NCBI RefSeq assembly: GCF_001183545.1
Contig: NZ_KQ236688.1
Coordinates: 1,889,149 to 1,953,148 of the forward strand
DNA from: Cellvibrio sp. pealriver
GTDB taxonomy: Bacteria; Pseudomonadota; Gammaproteobacteria; Pseudomonadales; Cellvibrionaceae
Direction of reading: 5' to 3'
Length of the DNA stretch: 64,000 bases
Shown: positions 19,182 to 28,678 of the stretch, in pieces
Numbering within the stretch: the first letter of the stretch is position 1
Layout: every line of letters begins with the position of its first letter
Notes under the pieces: model-generated
Told to the model about the DNA's origin: nothing
The model's input: only the letters and a program-made list of their open reading frames with translations
Database searches by the model: none
Made by a program: the position numbers and the translations under genes

Positions 19182-19742
19182 TTAGCGTGTTGCCCAAGCG
19201 CGATCACCGGGCTTGTACGCCAGTTCACCATCGAAACGCCCTGGTATGGGTACGTAACGCAAAACTTGGGTACCACCCACTTCTGATGTGAAGAAACCAA
19301 ACAAGGTTAATTGTTTGATCATCGTAAAATAATGGACGCCGCCCGATGCAACACTTGCGCGCGCTTCGCGATCAAGTGTATTGATAAATGCCTCGCGCTC
19401 TGACTGTTCAAGTGCAGCAAAGTTACGCTTGTAGGTGGCACTGCAGGTTTCTTCAAATGTGACCAAGCCTTTATGAAAAACGGCCTGCTCATCCAGCGTG
19501 TAACAATCGCTGACATACACACTCATAAACTCGCCAACTTTTGCATCTTTCGCGCCGGGTGTTTCAGTGCGCGGCAAAATGGTTTCGGCAATTTCGTCGA
19601 GCAACGCGATATTGTTTGGCGAAAAAACCAGTGATGATTTCGGCTGTGATGCACAACCACTTAACATGGATACTGCAGCTCCACCAATCATGGCGGTACC
19701 AGTGCTGGCGGCAATCAGTTTTAATAATTCGCGGCGATTCAT
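19182..19742 (-). CDS. Gluconate 2-dehydrogenase subunit 3-like protein
   Basis: Small exported subunit (186 aa) of membrane-bound GMC dehydrogenases. The N-terminus MNRRELLKLIAASTG has a twin-arginine-like pair and ends in a possible lipobox (MLSGC). The body has the family pattern DEIAETILPRTETPGAKDAKVG. In known enzymes this subunit carries the GMC flavoprotein partner to the periplasm. It overlaps the upstream GMC gene by 4 bases (ATGA), which supports a two-subunit complex. A cytochrome c subunit, the usual third part, is not encoded in the same operon. Confidence 0.87.
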   Translation of the reverse strand: MNRRELLKLIAASTGTAMIGGAAVSMLSGCASQPKSSLVFSPNNIALLDEIAETILPRTETPGAKDAKVGEFMSVYVSDCYTLDEQAVFHKGLVTFEETCSATYKRNFAALEQSEREAFINTLDREARASVASGGVHYFTMIKQLTLFGFFTSEVGGTQVLRYVPIPGRFDGELAYKPGDRAWATR

Positions 19743-21430
19743 TTCAGATTCCCCTTTTTCAATTCTTTTACCGCATGATCTACCGCGCGTGCAGTGAGCG
19801 CCATATAGGTCAGCGATGGGTTTACACAGGATGCCGATGTCATACAGGCACCGTCGGTGACAAATACGTTAGGCGCATCCCACACCTGATTGTATTGATT
19901 GAGCACCGATGTTTTTGGATCGCGCCCCATACGCGCTGTACCCATTTCATGAATGCCCATACCTGGTGAATAACCCCAATCACCACCGCGCACATTTTTA
20001 ACACCGGCGGCTTCAAGCATATCCACCGCGTCTTGCATCATATCTTTGCGCATCGCCAATTCGTTTTCACGAATTTCAACGTCCATCGCCAATACCGGCA
20101 AGCCCCACTTGTCTTTGGTATTGCGGTCAAGATAAATACGGTTATCGTGGTGCGGCAACATTTCGCCAAACGCGGTCATACCAATCGTCCATGCACCTGG
20201 CTCGGCAAGGGCATTTTTAAAATCGGCACCCACCCCCATTTCAGCAACATCGCGATTCCAATCCTGACGGCTCGCTGCACCTTGATAACCAAAGCCACGC
20301 ACATAATTGCGTTTTTCATCATCAAGATTGCGAAAACGTGGAATATAAAAACCGGCGGGGCGACGGCCGAAATAATATTTATCTTCGTAACCTTCAACCA
20401 CACCACCCGCACCAACACGGAAGTGGTGATCCATAACGTTATGGCCCAACTCGCCACTGCTGCTACCCAAACCGCCATCCCATATATCGGTAGCTGAATT
20501 CATTAAAATCCAGGTCGAGTTAAAACTGGATGCATTCAGGAAAACAACATTTGCGGTAAATTCATAAGTTTGGTTTGTTTCTGCATCAATCACTTCAACA
20601 CCGCGCGCGCGTTTTTTATCTTTGTCGTACAGAACCTGACTGACAATAGAGAATGGGCGCAAAGTGAGATTACCGGTTTTCATCGCCGCCGGCAGCGTAG
20701 ACGATTGCGTACTGAAATACGCACCGAATGGGCAACCCAACCAACATTTATTCCGATACTGACAATTCACCCTGCCCTGCTCCGGTTTTGGTTGGGTGAT
20801 ATTCGCAGTGCGGCTGTTGATCATTAATCGCTTGCCGCTGTAGGCTTTTTTAATACGCGCTGCAACATCTTTTTCTACGATATTAAGTTCGATGGGCGGT
20901 AAGAATTTTCCATCCGGCAGATGATCCAACCCTTCGAGCGACCCGGAAATACCGGCAAAACTTTCAACGTAATCGTACCAAGGTGCAAGATCCTGATAAC
21001 GGATTGGCCAATCAACCGCGATGCCTTCTTTTAAGTTCGCTTCAAAATCGCGTTGACTAAAACGGTAACTTTGGCGACCCCACAACAGCGAGCGACCACC
21101 AACGTGATAGCCGCGATACCAGTCAAAACGTTTTTTCTCAATGTAGGGACTTTCTTGCTCGTTCGCCCACATGCCATTGGTTTCTTCGTTCAATACAAAA
21201 TCCCGCTGCAACACCGGGTGATTGCGTTTCATTTCCTGGGTCGGACGACCGCGATGCGGATAATCCCACGTCTCTTTGTGGGCGTTCACATAATCTTTAA
21301 TGTGCTCGATATTGCGCCCGCGTTCGAGCAGCAAAACCTTCAAACCTTTTTCGGTGAGTTCTTTGGCAGCCCAACCGCCGCTAATGCCGGAGCCAACCAC
21401 AATGGCATCAAAGTGTTGTGTAGCAGACAT
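19739..21430 (-). CDS. GMC-family FAD-dependent oxidoreductase
   Basis: Glucose-methanol-choline family flavoprotein, 563 aa. The FAD Rossmann motif GSGISGG is at residues 13-19, the GMC region GGRSLLWGRQSYRFS lies near 110, and the C-terminus has the active-site region GIHEMGTARMG and NPSLTYMALTAR. There is no signal peptide, so it is probably exported together with the Tat-type small subunit encoded just downstream. The pair resembles periplasmic sugar or glycoside dehydrogenases such as the glucoside 3-dehydrogenase type; the substrate is inference. Likely operon order: isomerase-like protein, GMC, small subunit. Confidence 0.88.
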   Translation of the reverse strand: MSATQHFDAIVVGSGISGGWAAKELTEKGLKVLLLERGRNIEHIKDYVNAHKETWDYPHRGRPTQEMKRNHPVLQRDFVLNEETNGMWANEQESPYIEKKRFDWYRGYHVGGRSLLWGRQSYRFSQRDFEANLKEGIAVDWPIRYQDLAPWYDYVESFAGISGSLEGLDHLPDGKFLPPIELNIVEKDVAARIKKAYSGKRLMINSRTANITQPKPEQGRVNCQYRNKCWLGCPFGAYFSTQSSTLPAAMKTGNLTLRPFSIVSQVLYDKDKKRARGVEVIDAETNQTYEFTANVVFLNASSFNSTWILMNSATDIWDGGLGSSSGELGHNVMDHHFRVGAGGVVEGYEDKYYFGRRPAGFYIPRFRNLDDEKRNYVRGFGYQGAASRQDWNRDVAEMGVGADFKNALAEPGAWTIGMTAFGEMLPHHDNRIYLDRNTKDKWGLPVLAMDVEIRENELAMRKDMMQDAVDMLEAAGVKNVRGGDWGYSPGMGIHEMGTARMGRDPKTSVLNQYNQVWDAPNVFVTDGACMTSASCVNPSLTYMALTARAVDHAVKELKKGNLK

Positions 21431-21469
21431 AAATGTACCTCTGGGATAAACGTACTTTTTTGTTAGAAA

Positions 21470-22363
21470 TTAAATATCGCAAATGCGGATCGCCGCTTTC
21501 AGCGATTCAATTTTTTCGTTGTCCGTTGCGCGCTTGGGCATAAACTCTTGCGCGACATATCCTTTGAAGCCAGTTGCATGAATGGCGCGAACAATCGCGG
21601 GGTAATACAGTTCTTGTGAGTCATCAATTTCATTGCGACCAGGAACACCTGCTGTATGGTAATGGCCGAAATATTGATGATTATTTTGAATGGTGCGAAT
21701 AATGTCGCCTTCGCTGATTTGCATGTGGTAAATGTCGTACAGCAATTTAAAGTTGGGCGAATCCAACCGCTTGCAAAGTTCAATGCCCCATGCAGAGTTA
21801 TCGGCAAAATAATCCGGGTGATCGACTTTGCTGTTGAATAGTTCCATCTGCAACACCACGCCGCGTTTTTCGGCCTGGGCCAGAATTTTTTTCAAACCTT
21901 TTGTCGCGTGTTTTAATCCATCTTCCGGATCGCGACCGCGCGCGTTACCGCTAAAACAAATCAGGTTTTTATAACCCGCATCGCTGACCAGATCGATATG
22001 TTTGCGATAACTTTCAATCAACGGCTGGTGAAATTTTGCATCGCCCCAACCGTCTTCCAGATTGAGCTCAGCACCGTTGCACATGGAGGAATCTACACCA
22101 TGTTGTTTGAGGATATGCCACTCGCCCGGCCCCACCAAATCAATTGCAGAAAAGCCCAACCGTTTTACGACCAAACACAACTCTTCCAATGACAAAAAAT
22201 TAAATGTCCAACGTGCTACCGAGTGCTGGATGTTGCCTTTTAAGGCAGTGTCAGGTGCAACAGATGAGGTGAGCTCTGCCCCAAGTGCAGACAAGCTGGA
22301 AAGCCCCAATGCACTTGCGACTGCGCCACGCATAAGCGCACGGCGGTTAAGGGAATCATTCAT
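21470..22363 (-). CDS. Exported TIM-barrel isomerase-like protein
   Basis: Xylose-isomerase-like TIM barrel protein (297 aa) close to hydroxypyruvate isomerases. The N-terminus (SLNRRALMRGAVASALGLSS) is a likely Tat signal. Metal-ligand segments are seen at MELFNSKVDHPDYF, LLYDIYHMQISEGD, GHYHTAGVPGRNEI and the closing glutamate in YVAQEFMP. It is encoded 39 bases upstream of the GMC gene in the same direction. An isomerase acting on the oxidised sugar made by the GMC complex is a fair inference; it has not been shown. Confidence 0.82.
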   Translation of the reverse strand: MNDSLNRRALMRGAVASALGLSSLSALGAELTSSVAPDTALKGNIQHSVARWTFNFLSLEELCLVVKRLGFSAIDLVGPGEWHILKQHGVDSSMCNGAELNLEDGWGDAKFHQPLIESYRKHIDLVSDAGYKNLICFSGNARGRDPEDGLKHATKGLKKILAQAEKRGVVLQMELFNSKVDHPDYFADNSAWGIELCKRLDSPNFKLLYDIYHMQISEGDIIRTIQNNHQYFGHYHTAGVPGRNEIDDSQELYYPAIVRAIHATGFKGYVAQEFMPKRATDNEKIESLKAAIRICDI

Positions 22364-22603
22364 GGCGGCTAACTCTATTTTTAGATTGTTTTTAGTAGTG
22401 GTTTTTTAGATAGCAAGGCACTGGCCATGCACGGCGCTCTCCAAGCCGATAATGAAGATTAGCCCGCACTTGTCTGGCGAGCCAGATGGTCAACGGATCT
22501 TTACGCTTTATGACAATAACCTGCAAAAGGCCGTAAAAGCGCTGTAAAAAACGGAAACAATTGTTTGATATTCACGCTTGATAACAGCGCTTTTTTATAA
22601 GTG

Positions 22604-22627
22604 AAAAGCCAGCATAGGCTGGCTTTT
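22604..22627. terminator. Bidirectional terminator after the GH9 gene
   Basis: Perfect 10-bp inverted repeat (22604-22613 with 22618-22627, loop ATAG) with A-run and T-run ends. It lies 34 bases past the stop of the GH9 gene, in an otherwise empty 297-bp gap that also holds the promoter region of the isomerase operon. Confidence 0.8.
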
Positions 22628-22660
22628 GAAACAGCGACTGAACCAACGATTGAAAATTGC

Positions 22661-24466
22661 TTAAGGTTTTGGCGTTAACGCTTGAATAGCGGCCGAGACA
22701 TAAACCAAAGGCGCATTCCAGTTAATGGCAATTTCATTACTCGCGTAGCTGCACCAGTGATCTAAATAAGAAGTCGCCGCGTGTTTGGATGGATAGAGAA
22801 CGGAGCCGCAATCGCTTTGGTCTTGTTGGCCGGGTTGTGGGCCACCCGCCAGAAAACCGGGAATCGGTTCCGCAATGCCATCGGCTTCGGATGGGCGATG
22901 ATGCGGATGCAAAGTGGACTTATGGCCAAAGCCGGTGACGAAAGATATATCCATCGCGTTGCGACCAAGCACGTAATCCAGCATCGCCTGCGCCGAATCC
23001 AAATACTCGCGTTTGCCATTTAACCGATAGGCTTGCACGAGTACCATCGCTTGCCCCAGAGCAACTGAATTACTGCCCCATTTAAAATCATTTTGCTGAA
23101 GGGTGACACCGTAAGCCGAGCCTGCCCACACCGACTGCAAATCGGTTGCTAGCGCATTAATGCGCGCCGCAATTAATTGCTGATCAGCAACTGCCGATAA
23201 ATTCGCACGGTGGTGTGCTAATGAAATCCAACCCAAGCTGCGTACATCACCCCAGGAAGGCACAGTGCTGGAAATGTCTGCGGGTTTCATCGCGGTGTAA
23301 TACGTCTCTTTCTTGCTGGTGATATACAACTCGGCGGCAGCCCAGAAAAATTCATCGACAAGTTCACGGTCGCCATATTCTCCAGTCTTGATATCGTCTG
23401 GTTGTTTATAGATTACGGACGGATTAGCAACCGCCCACGCCCAGGCAGATTCCGCCGCAGCCAACATTTTTGCTGACATGCCCGGCAATTGTTTTTCATA
23501 GGGTGCCAACACACGGCTGGCAGCAGCCATTACCGCTGCAAAATCCAGTGCCGCTGCCGTGGTTTTTTGCACAACAAAGCGCTCACTGGTTGCCTCATGC
23601 GGCATCACCACACCATCAAAACGTTTATTGGTGAGCTTGTGATAAACACCGCCGTCATGAGGATCTTGCATGCTCAACATCCACTCCAGATTCCACAGGG
23701 TTTCGTTGAGCACATCGGGAATGGCATCACCACTCTCGGGAATATTTAACTGTTGCTGATTAAATATTTCCGGAAAGTGTTCATACGCCGCCAGCAAGGA
23801 ATAAGTCGCAATGCCGGAGTTAACAATGTATTTGTTGTAATCGCCTGCGTCATACCAACCTTTGGGACTGGATATAACCGTTCCCGCTGGGCGCGCACTG
23901 CTTGCTGCCGATGGATGAACCAGCACGTGAGTATCCGGATGCCCCAGCGGACGCGCATAGACACCGGCATGTTCGGGCAATAATGCGGCGCTATTGCGGT
24001 TAAAATAAAACGCTTTGATGCTTGCGGCATTTAATGCGCGATAAACATCGTCTGCAATCCGGAACGAAAACGAATCCGCCAGACCATCCACACGCACAAC
24101 GTATTCGCCCGGTGTTTTCACATTGGAAAAATCCGCGCGTTTTACGCGCTCATCAGATGCATCCCAATAAGTTGCCGCACTCAATGTGCCCGTATAGATT
24201 TCTGCATCTGTTGCAACATTGATGATGCGAAATTGGGTAGCGCTCACATCGGGAATCACTGCCCATTTGGCCGACTCCGGCAGAAAACCCAATTGATTAA
24301 GCTTGATAGCGGCTACTGAGCTTACTGCAGAAGATGCGGCACTATTTGTTGTTGCAGCAGGATCTTTCGGCGTAGCACAGCCAAACAAAAAACCTGATGC
24401 ACAAACGAGCGCAAGTGCAGAAGTCAGGCGATGGGAAATAAAACCAAGCATTATGAAAACAGGCAT
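22661..24466 (-). CDS. Lipoprotein glycoside hydrolase family 9 cellulase
   Basis: GH9 endoglucanase-like enzyme, 601 aa, expected to cut beta-1,4-glucan by inversion. A lipoprotein signal ends at C30 (LFGC) and is followed by a short Ser/Ala linker. Residues 52-138 look like the N-terminal Ig-like (CelD_N) domain, then the (alpha/alpha)6 catalytic domain. The catalytic aspartates are D206/D209 in GWYDAGDYNKY, the HPHHRPS substrate loop is present, and the general acid is E578 in ASNEIAINWN. Anchoring to the membrane suggests work on oligosaccharides near the cell. The ATG at 24466 has a good GGAGAG site that lies inside a hairpin (24472-24503). It is 60 bases after hda. Confidence 0.9.
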   Translation of the reverse strand: MPVFIMLGFISHRLTSALALVCASGFLFGCATPKDPAATTNSAASSAVSSVAAIKLNQLGFLPESAKWAVIPDVSATQFRIINVATDAEIYTGTLSAATYWDASDERVKRADFSNVKTPGEYVVRVDGLADSFSFRIADDVYRALNAASIKAFYFNRNSAALLPEHAGVYARPLGHPDTHVLVHPSAASSARPAGTVISSPKGWYDAGDYNKYIVNSGIATYSLLAAYEHFPEIFNQQQLNIPESGDAIPDVLNETLWNLEWMLSMQDPHDGGVYHKLTNKRFDGVVMPHEATSERFVVQKTTAAALDFAAVMAAASRVLAPYEKQLPGMSAKMLAAAESAWAWAVANPSVIYKQPDDIKTGEYGDRELVDEFFWAAAELYITSKKETYYTAMKPADISSTVPSWGDVRSLGWISLAHHRANLSAVADQQLIAARINALATDLQSVWAGSAYGVTLQQNDFKWGSNSVALGQAMVLVQAYRLNGKREYLDSAQAMLDYVLGRNAMDISFVTGFGHKSTLHPHHRPSEADGIAEPIPGFLAGGPQPGQQDQSDCGSVLYPSKHAATSYLDHWCSYASNEIAINWNAPLVYVSAAIQALTPKP

Positions 24467-24471
24467 TGAAG

Positions 24472-24503
24472 CTCTCCAGTGTAGTTGTTATTAATCTGGA
24501 GAG
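24472..24503 (-). promoter_or_regulatory. Hairpin covering the ribosome binding site of the GH9 gene
   Basis: Perfect 8-bp inverted repeat (24472-24479 with 24496-24503, 16-base loop). On the transcript its 3' arm contains the GGAGAG ribosome binding site, 5 bases before the ATG at 24466, so the closed form would hide the site. It lies in the 60-base hda-GH9 gap and has no U-tract, so it does not look like a terminator. Confidence 0.5.
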
Positions 24504-24526
24504 TCTGGAGATGAAGTAGCGCGAGA

Positions 24527-25240
24527 TCAAATCGCTAATACTTTCTTTACAAAAGGAATAGTAAGTTTACGTTGTTCAGCGAGCGAGGCATGATCAAGCC
24601 TTGCCAATTGCCAAAACAGTTCATTGGTATCGCGCGGCAAGCGCTGGATAATGTACTGCGCTACCTCATCGCCCAATTCAAGACCGCGGGCACGGGCACG
24701 CATTTGCAGTGCTTGCTGTTTATCATCGTCGCCCAAGCTGTGCACCTGATAGGTCAGCCCCCATTGCAAACGCGAGCGCAAATCTTCTAACCCCAATGCC
24801 AATTCACGCGGGCTATGCTCAGCGGCGACCAATAATCGCTTACCCTGTTCACGCAGCTGGTTGTATAAATTGAAAATCGCGCGCTCCCAATCAGGGCGAC
24901 CCGCGATAGAGGGCAAGCAATCCAGACACACCAAATCCAACGTATCCAGCCCACTGAACAGTTCATCCGGCGCGTAACCCACCATGTCCCTTAACGGCAA
25001 ATACTGAACCGATAAACCTTGGGATTGCGCTTCATGACAAGCGGCCTGCAGCAGATGGGTAAGCCCGCATCCGGGTGCACCCCACAAATAGACAAACGCT
25101 TCGCCAGAGCCAGTAAGTTGATCACGCAAGCCCTGCACTACCATGGCATTGTGGGTGTGGGCTGGCGCATAAAAATTCTCGAAAGTGGCGTCATCATTCA
25201 AATTGACGCCAAGCGATAATTGCTGGGGCAAACTCACCAT
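24527..25240 (-). CDS. hda: DnaA regulatory inactivator Hda
   Basis: Short AAA+ protein (237 aa) related to DnaA domain III that binds the DNA clamp and promotes hydrolysis of DnaA-bound ATP after initiation. The N-terminal clamp-binding motif QQLSLGV is present, the Walker A region reads GAPGCGLTHLLQA (degenerate as usual in Hda), and Walker B is LDLVCLDCLP. It lies just after the DUF2066 gene with 3 bases between, an arrangement shared with pseudomonads. Confidence 0.92.
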   Translation of the reverse strand: MVSLPQQLSLGVNLNDDATFENFYAPAHTHNAMVVQGLRDQLTGSGEAFVYLWGAPGCGLTHLLQAACHEAQSQGLSVQYLPLRDMVGYAPDELFSGLDTLDLVCLDCLPSIAGRPDWERAIFNLYNQLREQGKRLLVAAEHSPRELALGLEDLRSRLQWGLTYQVHSLGDDDKQQALQMRARARGLELGDEVAQYIIQRLPRDTNELFWQLARLDHASLAEQRKLTIPFVKKVLAI

Positions 25241-25243
25241 AGA

Positions 25244-26680
25244 TTACTTCTGCCAAACATAAATCAGAGGGTTTTCAACTGTACCGCCATATAAAGGTGT
25301 CGGATTCGCTTCAGTCACTGCAGCTGTATCAGGTGTCGAACTGACCCCGGATTGGGCATCATCTGTACCGGGAAGCTGCTCGTTTGCCAGTGCTTGCTCC
25401 AACTCGGCCATCGCTGTGGCATCAATCCCGGCAACATCGGGATTTGTCGTAGCGGGCGCACTTGCTGCACTTGCCAGTGGATCAACAATAGTTTCTGTTT
25501 GCAAAGGTGCCAACCGACGCCCCAGCGCCAGAGTGCTCATTAATAGTTTTACATCGCCCTCTGTCGTCAAACGCACCAATAAACCTTCAGCATTGACTTG
25601 CAGGACTTCCATGCGCTGCACCATCGCCAACTCATCCAGATACGCCTGCACCTGCTTGAATGCTGCGAAGCTGGTGATATTGCCAATACGCAACATAATC
25701 ACTTGCGGCCCTTGGTCCGTTGGCATGATGGCGTACTGGTTAGCAAAATAATCGGCTGCGCGATCAATCGCCAAACTGAACAGGCTTTTCACATCGGGCG
25801 TTTCATCGGCAAATGTTTGGTTACTGCTGGCGTGCAGCAATTGCCAATCACCCAGCCAAGAGCCAGCAATCGGCTCAGGCAGCACACCATCACCAGGCAA
25901 ACTGGATGAAACGGAGCTGGCAACAGACGAAGCAGGAGTACTTGATGCAACCAACTCGCCCACTTCCGGCACATCAGCCTGTGGTTGCTGTATTACTGCA
26001 GGCGGGATGGGCCCCATGCTATATGGGGTATAACGCCCAACCAAAATAGCATCGGCTTTGTAGCGCAGGGATGCCGCTTTGATTTTCTCAATGTCCAAAG
26101 CCCATAAGTCATCCGCACTCAGTGACAGGCTATCCTCAAGGTCCATTTTAGGAAAGCCGAGCGGAAGACCACGGTACTGTGCTTGTGCTTGCATGGCCTG
26201 TAAATCCGCTACATCGGGCACCAAACGCAAACCGGTAGGATCTTTGGCAACCAGCCATACCAATACTTTCGGACGAGTTGCAGGCCACAGAGGCAATTGC
26301 GATTGACGCAACAACTGCTCGATCGCCTTGGGCTCGTAATTTAATTGAAGGCCAATGGCAGGCACTGTTTTGCCATCTTGTGTGATTTTTTCTGCAACAC
26401 TGTGGTAACTAAAACCGAATAGATAATTCTGTGCCCCCGGTAGAGCCGCCTTGATCGCCGGATGGTCCAACGCGCTACGCTGGCCGGAAACCCTGACGAT
26501 AACCTCACCAAATGTCGCACGGGCAGCGGCATTACGCTCACTTTCAGACTGGGATTTAACCAGCGTATTGGCGCGGTAAATATCGACTTTTTGGCCAGCC
26601 AGTGCAGCGCCGGCATAAATACCGGACAAACCAAGAAGCAAGCCAGACAACAACAGGCGAACAGGTAGGAAATGCAACAA
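25244..26680 (-). CDS. DUF2066 exported protein with Ser-rich linker
   Basis: Protein of 478 aa with a signal peptide (LLLSGLLLGLSGIYAGAALA, cleavage near residue 29) and a DUF2066 region (VDIYRANTLVKSQSESERN, FGEVIVRVSG). A Ser/Val/Pro-rich insert near residues 245-270 (ASSTPASSVASSVSSS) and a Pro/Ala-rich acidic stretch near 400-460 interrupt it; these are linkers of the kind common in Cellvibrio. Function unknown. It is divergent from purM and upstream of hda, as in pseudomonads. Confidence 0.8.
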   Translation of the reverse strand: MLHFLPVRLLLSGLLLGLSGIYAGAALAGQKVDIYRANTLVKSQSESERNAAARATFGEVIVRVSGQRSALDHPAIKAALPGAQNYLFGFSYHSVAEKITQDGKTVPAIGLQLNYEPKAIEQLLRQSQLPLWPATRPKVLVWLVAKDPTGLRLVPDVADLQAMQAQAQYRGLPLGFPKMDLEDSLSLSADDLWALDIEKIKAASLRYKADAILVGRYTPYSMGPIPPAVIQQPQADVPEVGELVASSTPASSVASSVSSSLPGDGVLPEPIAGSWLGDWQLLHASSNQTFADETPDVKSLFSLAIDRAADYFANQYAIMPTDQGPQVIMLRIGNITSFAAFKQVQAYLDELAMVQRMEVLQVNAEGLLVRLTTEGDVKLLMSTLALGRRLAPLQTETIVDPLASAASAPATTNPDVAGIDATAMAELEQALANEQLPGTDDAQSGVSSTPDTAAVTEANPTPLYGGTVENPLIYVWQK

Positions 26681-26930
26681 GGATTACCTCTGAATGCAGC
26701 GAATAATGCAGTGGGCTGGCATTGTAACAGGCTTGGATAAAGGCGCATCAAGGTAAAATAAGGAAGCATTCAACAAATTTTTATGAATCCCTCAGCTCTG
26801 CCTGCCGCAAACTGAACCCGAAAGAACTTGCAGCGCACGCACGCTTTGGCCTGCAAGCCGACATATAAGCTGATAGAATGGCGGCCTTTTTTTAAACCAC
26901 TCCACTTGTCAGAGCCGTGAGCCCTTTCTT

Positions 26931-27986
26931 ATGAGCCAAAACCAAACTCCTACCCCATCCCTTAGCTACAAAGACGCTGGTGTTGATATCGAAGCTGGCG
27001 ACGCGTTGGTTGAACGTATTAAAAGCGTTGCCAAACGTACCCGTCGCCCCGAGGTAATGGCTGGCTTGGGTGGCTTTGCAGCCCTGTGTGAAATCCCGGA
27101 AGGCTACCGTCAACCCGTATTGGTATCGGGCACTGATGGCGTGGGCACCAAATTGCGCCTGGCGATGAATTTGCAAAAGCACGACACCATTGGCATCGAT
27201 CTGGTTGCCATGTGCGTTAACGATCTGGTGGTAACAGGTGCCGAGCCATTGTTCTTCCTCGATTACTACGCCACTGGCAAACTCAATGTGGATGTTGCCG
27301 CAGCAGTGGTTGCCGGTATTGGCGATGGCTGTGAGCTGGCAGGATGCTCATTGGTTGGCGGTGAAACAGCCGAAATGCCTGGCATGTATGAAGGCGAAGA
27401 CTACGACCTGGCTGGCTTCTGCACCGGTGTAGTTGAAAAGTCTGAAATCATCGACGGCAGTAAAGTACAACAAGGCGACGCCTTGATCGCCCTCACCTCC
27501 AGCGGCCCACACTCCAACGGCTATTCATTGATCCGCAAAATCATTGAGGTAACCAACGCTGACCTTACCCAGGATTGCGGTGGCAGGCCTCTTGCAGATG
27601 CATTGATGGAGCCGACCCGTATTTATGTCAAATCTGTACTCAAATTGATCAAGGAATCCAAGGTCAACGCCATGGCACACATCACCGGTGGCGGCCTGAC
27701 GGAAAATATTCCTCGCGTATTACCTGATGGTTGTAAAGCGGTTATCGACACCAAAAGCTGGGTATTTCCGCCGGTTTTCCAATGGCTGCAAAAAGGCGGC
27801 AATGTGGATATGCGCGAAATGTACCGCACCTTTAACTGCGGCGTAGGCATGGTTATCGCCATTCCTTCTGGCGAAAAAGATAACGCGCTGAGCATCCTAC
27901 GTGCAGCCGGAGAAAATGCGTTTGTGATTGGCCATATTGCCAAAGCCAATGGCGATGAGCACCAAGTGGAACTGCAAGGTCTCTGA
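26931..27986 (+). CDS. purM: Phosphoribosylformylglycinamidine cyclo-ligase PurM
   Basis: AIR synthetase (351 aa; E. coli 345 aa), the ATP-dependent fifth step of purine synthesis. Conserved segments include [19 protein letters not shown] at the N-terminus, the GTDGVGTKL catalytic loop, [13 protein letters not shown] and the nucleotide-binding THITGGG-like stretch [14 protein letters not shown]. purN follows 7 bases after the stop and is surely co-transcribed. No PUR box could be identified in the 250-bp upstream gap. Confidence 0.96.
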   Translation: MSQNQTPTPSLSYKDAGVDIEAGDALVERIKSVAKRTRRPEVMAGLGGFAALCEIPEGYRQPVLVSGTDGVGTKLRLAMNLQKHDTIGIDLVAMCVNDLVVTGAEPLFFLDYYATGKLNVDVAAAVVAGIGDGCELAGCSLVGGETAEMPGMYEGEDYDLAGFCTGVVEKSEIIDGSKVQQGDALIALTSSGPHSNGYSLIRKIIEVTNADLTQDCGGRPLADALMEPTRIYVKSVLKLIKESKVNAMAHITGGGLTENIPRVLPDGCKAVIDTKSWVFPPVFQWLQKGGNVDMREMYRTFNCGVGMVIAIPSGEKDNALSILRAAGENAFVIGHIAKANGDEHQVELQGL

Positions 27987-27993
27987 TTGAACA

Positions 27994-28665
27994 ATGAGCA
28001 CTGATGATGTAAAAAAAATGCAGGTTGTTGTCCTTATCTCTGGTAGCGGCAGCAATTTGCAAGCCCTGATAGACGGCGCAGCAAGCGGGGAACTCCCCAT
28101 TTCAATCGCTGCAGTCATCAGCAATCGCCCCGATGTATTTGGCCTGACCCGAGCCTCCCAAGCTGGCATCCCCACCCTGGTGCTTGATCACAAAAGCTTC
28201 GCCAGCCGCGAAGCTTTTGATGCAGAACTCATGCGGCAGATTGATGCCTACAACCCCGGGCTTGTCGTGCTCGCGGGTTTTATGCGAATTCTCACGCCTG
28301 AGTTTACCCAGCATTATCTTGGCCGGATGCTCAATATACATCCATCGCTATTGCCCAAGTTTCAAGGCCTCAATACCCACCAGCGTGCACTGGATGCAGG
28401 CGAGAAACATCACGGTGTTACTGTCCACTTTGTTACCGCAGAGCTGGATGGAGGCCCTGCTGCAATTCAAGCCGCAGTTCCCGTACTGCCTACCGATGAT
28501 GCGAGTTTGCTGGCAAAACGCGTACAACGTCAGGAACATGTTATTTATCCACTGGCGGTGAAGTGGTTTGCAGAGGGTAAATTAAGAATGGTGGATAGCA
28601 AAGCTGAGTTAAATGGTGAACTTTTGCCAGCATCCGGCTATCGAATTGAGGCAAACGAGCCCTAA
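27994..28665 (+). CDS. purN: Phosphoribosylglycinamide formyltransferase PurN
   Basis: GAR transformylase (223 aa), which transfers the formyl group from 10-formyl-THF in the third purine step. The phosphate loop ISGSGSNLQALID, the catalytic triad region around NIHPSLLPKFQG (Asn, His) and the later HGVTVHFVTAELDGG (with the aspartate) are intact. It is encoded directly after purM. The C-terminal 10 residues are slightly longer than usual. Confidence 0.95.
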   Translation: MSTDDVKKMQVVVLISGSGSNLQALIDGAASGELPISIAAVISNRPDVFGLTRASQAGIPTLVLDHKSFASREAFDAELMRQIDAYNPGLVVLAGFMRILTPEFTQHYLGRMLNIHPSLLPKFQGLNTHQRALDAGEKHHGVTVHFVTAELDGGPAAIQAAVPVLPTDDASLLAKRVQRQEHVIYPLAVKWFAEGKLRMVDSKAELNGELLPASGYRIEANEP

Positions 28666-28678
28666 AAAAGGAATCCTC

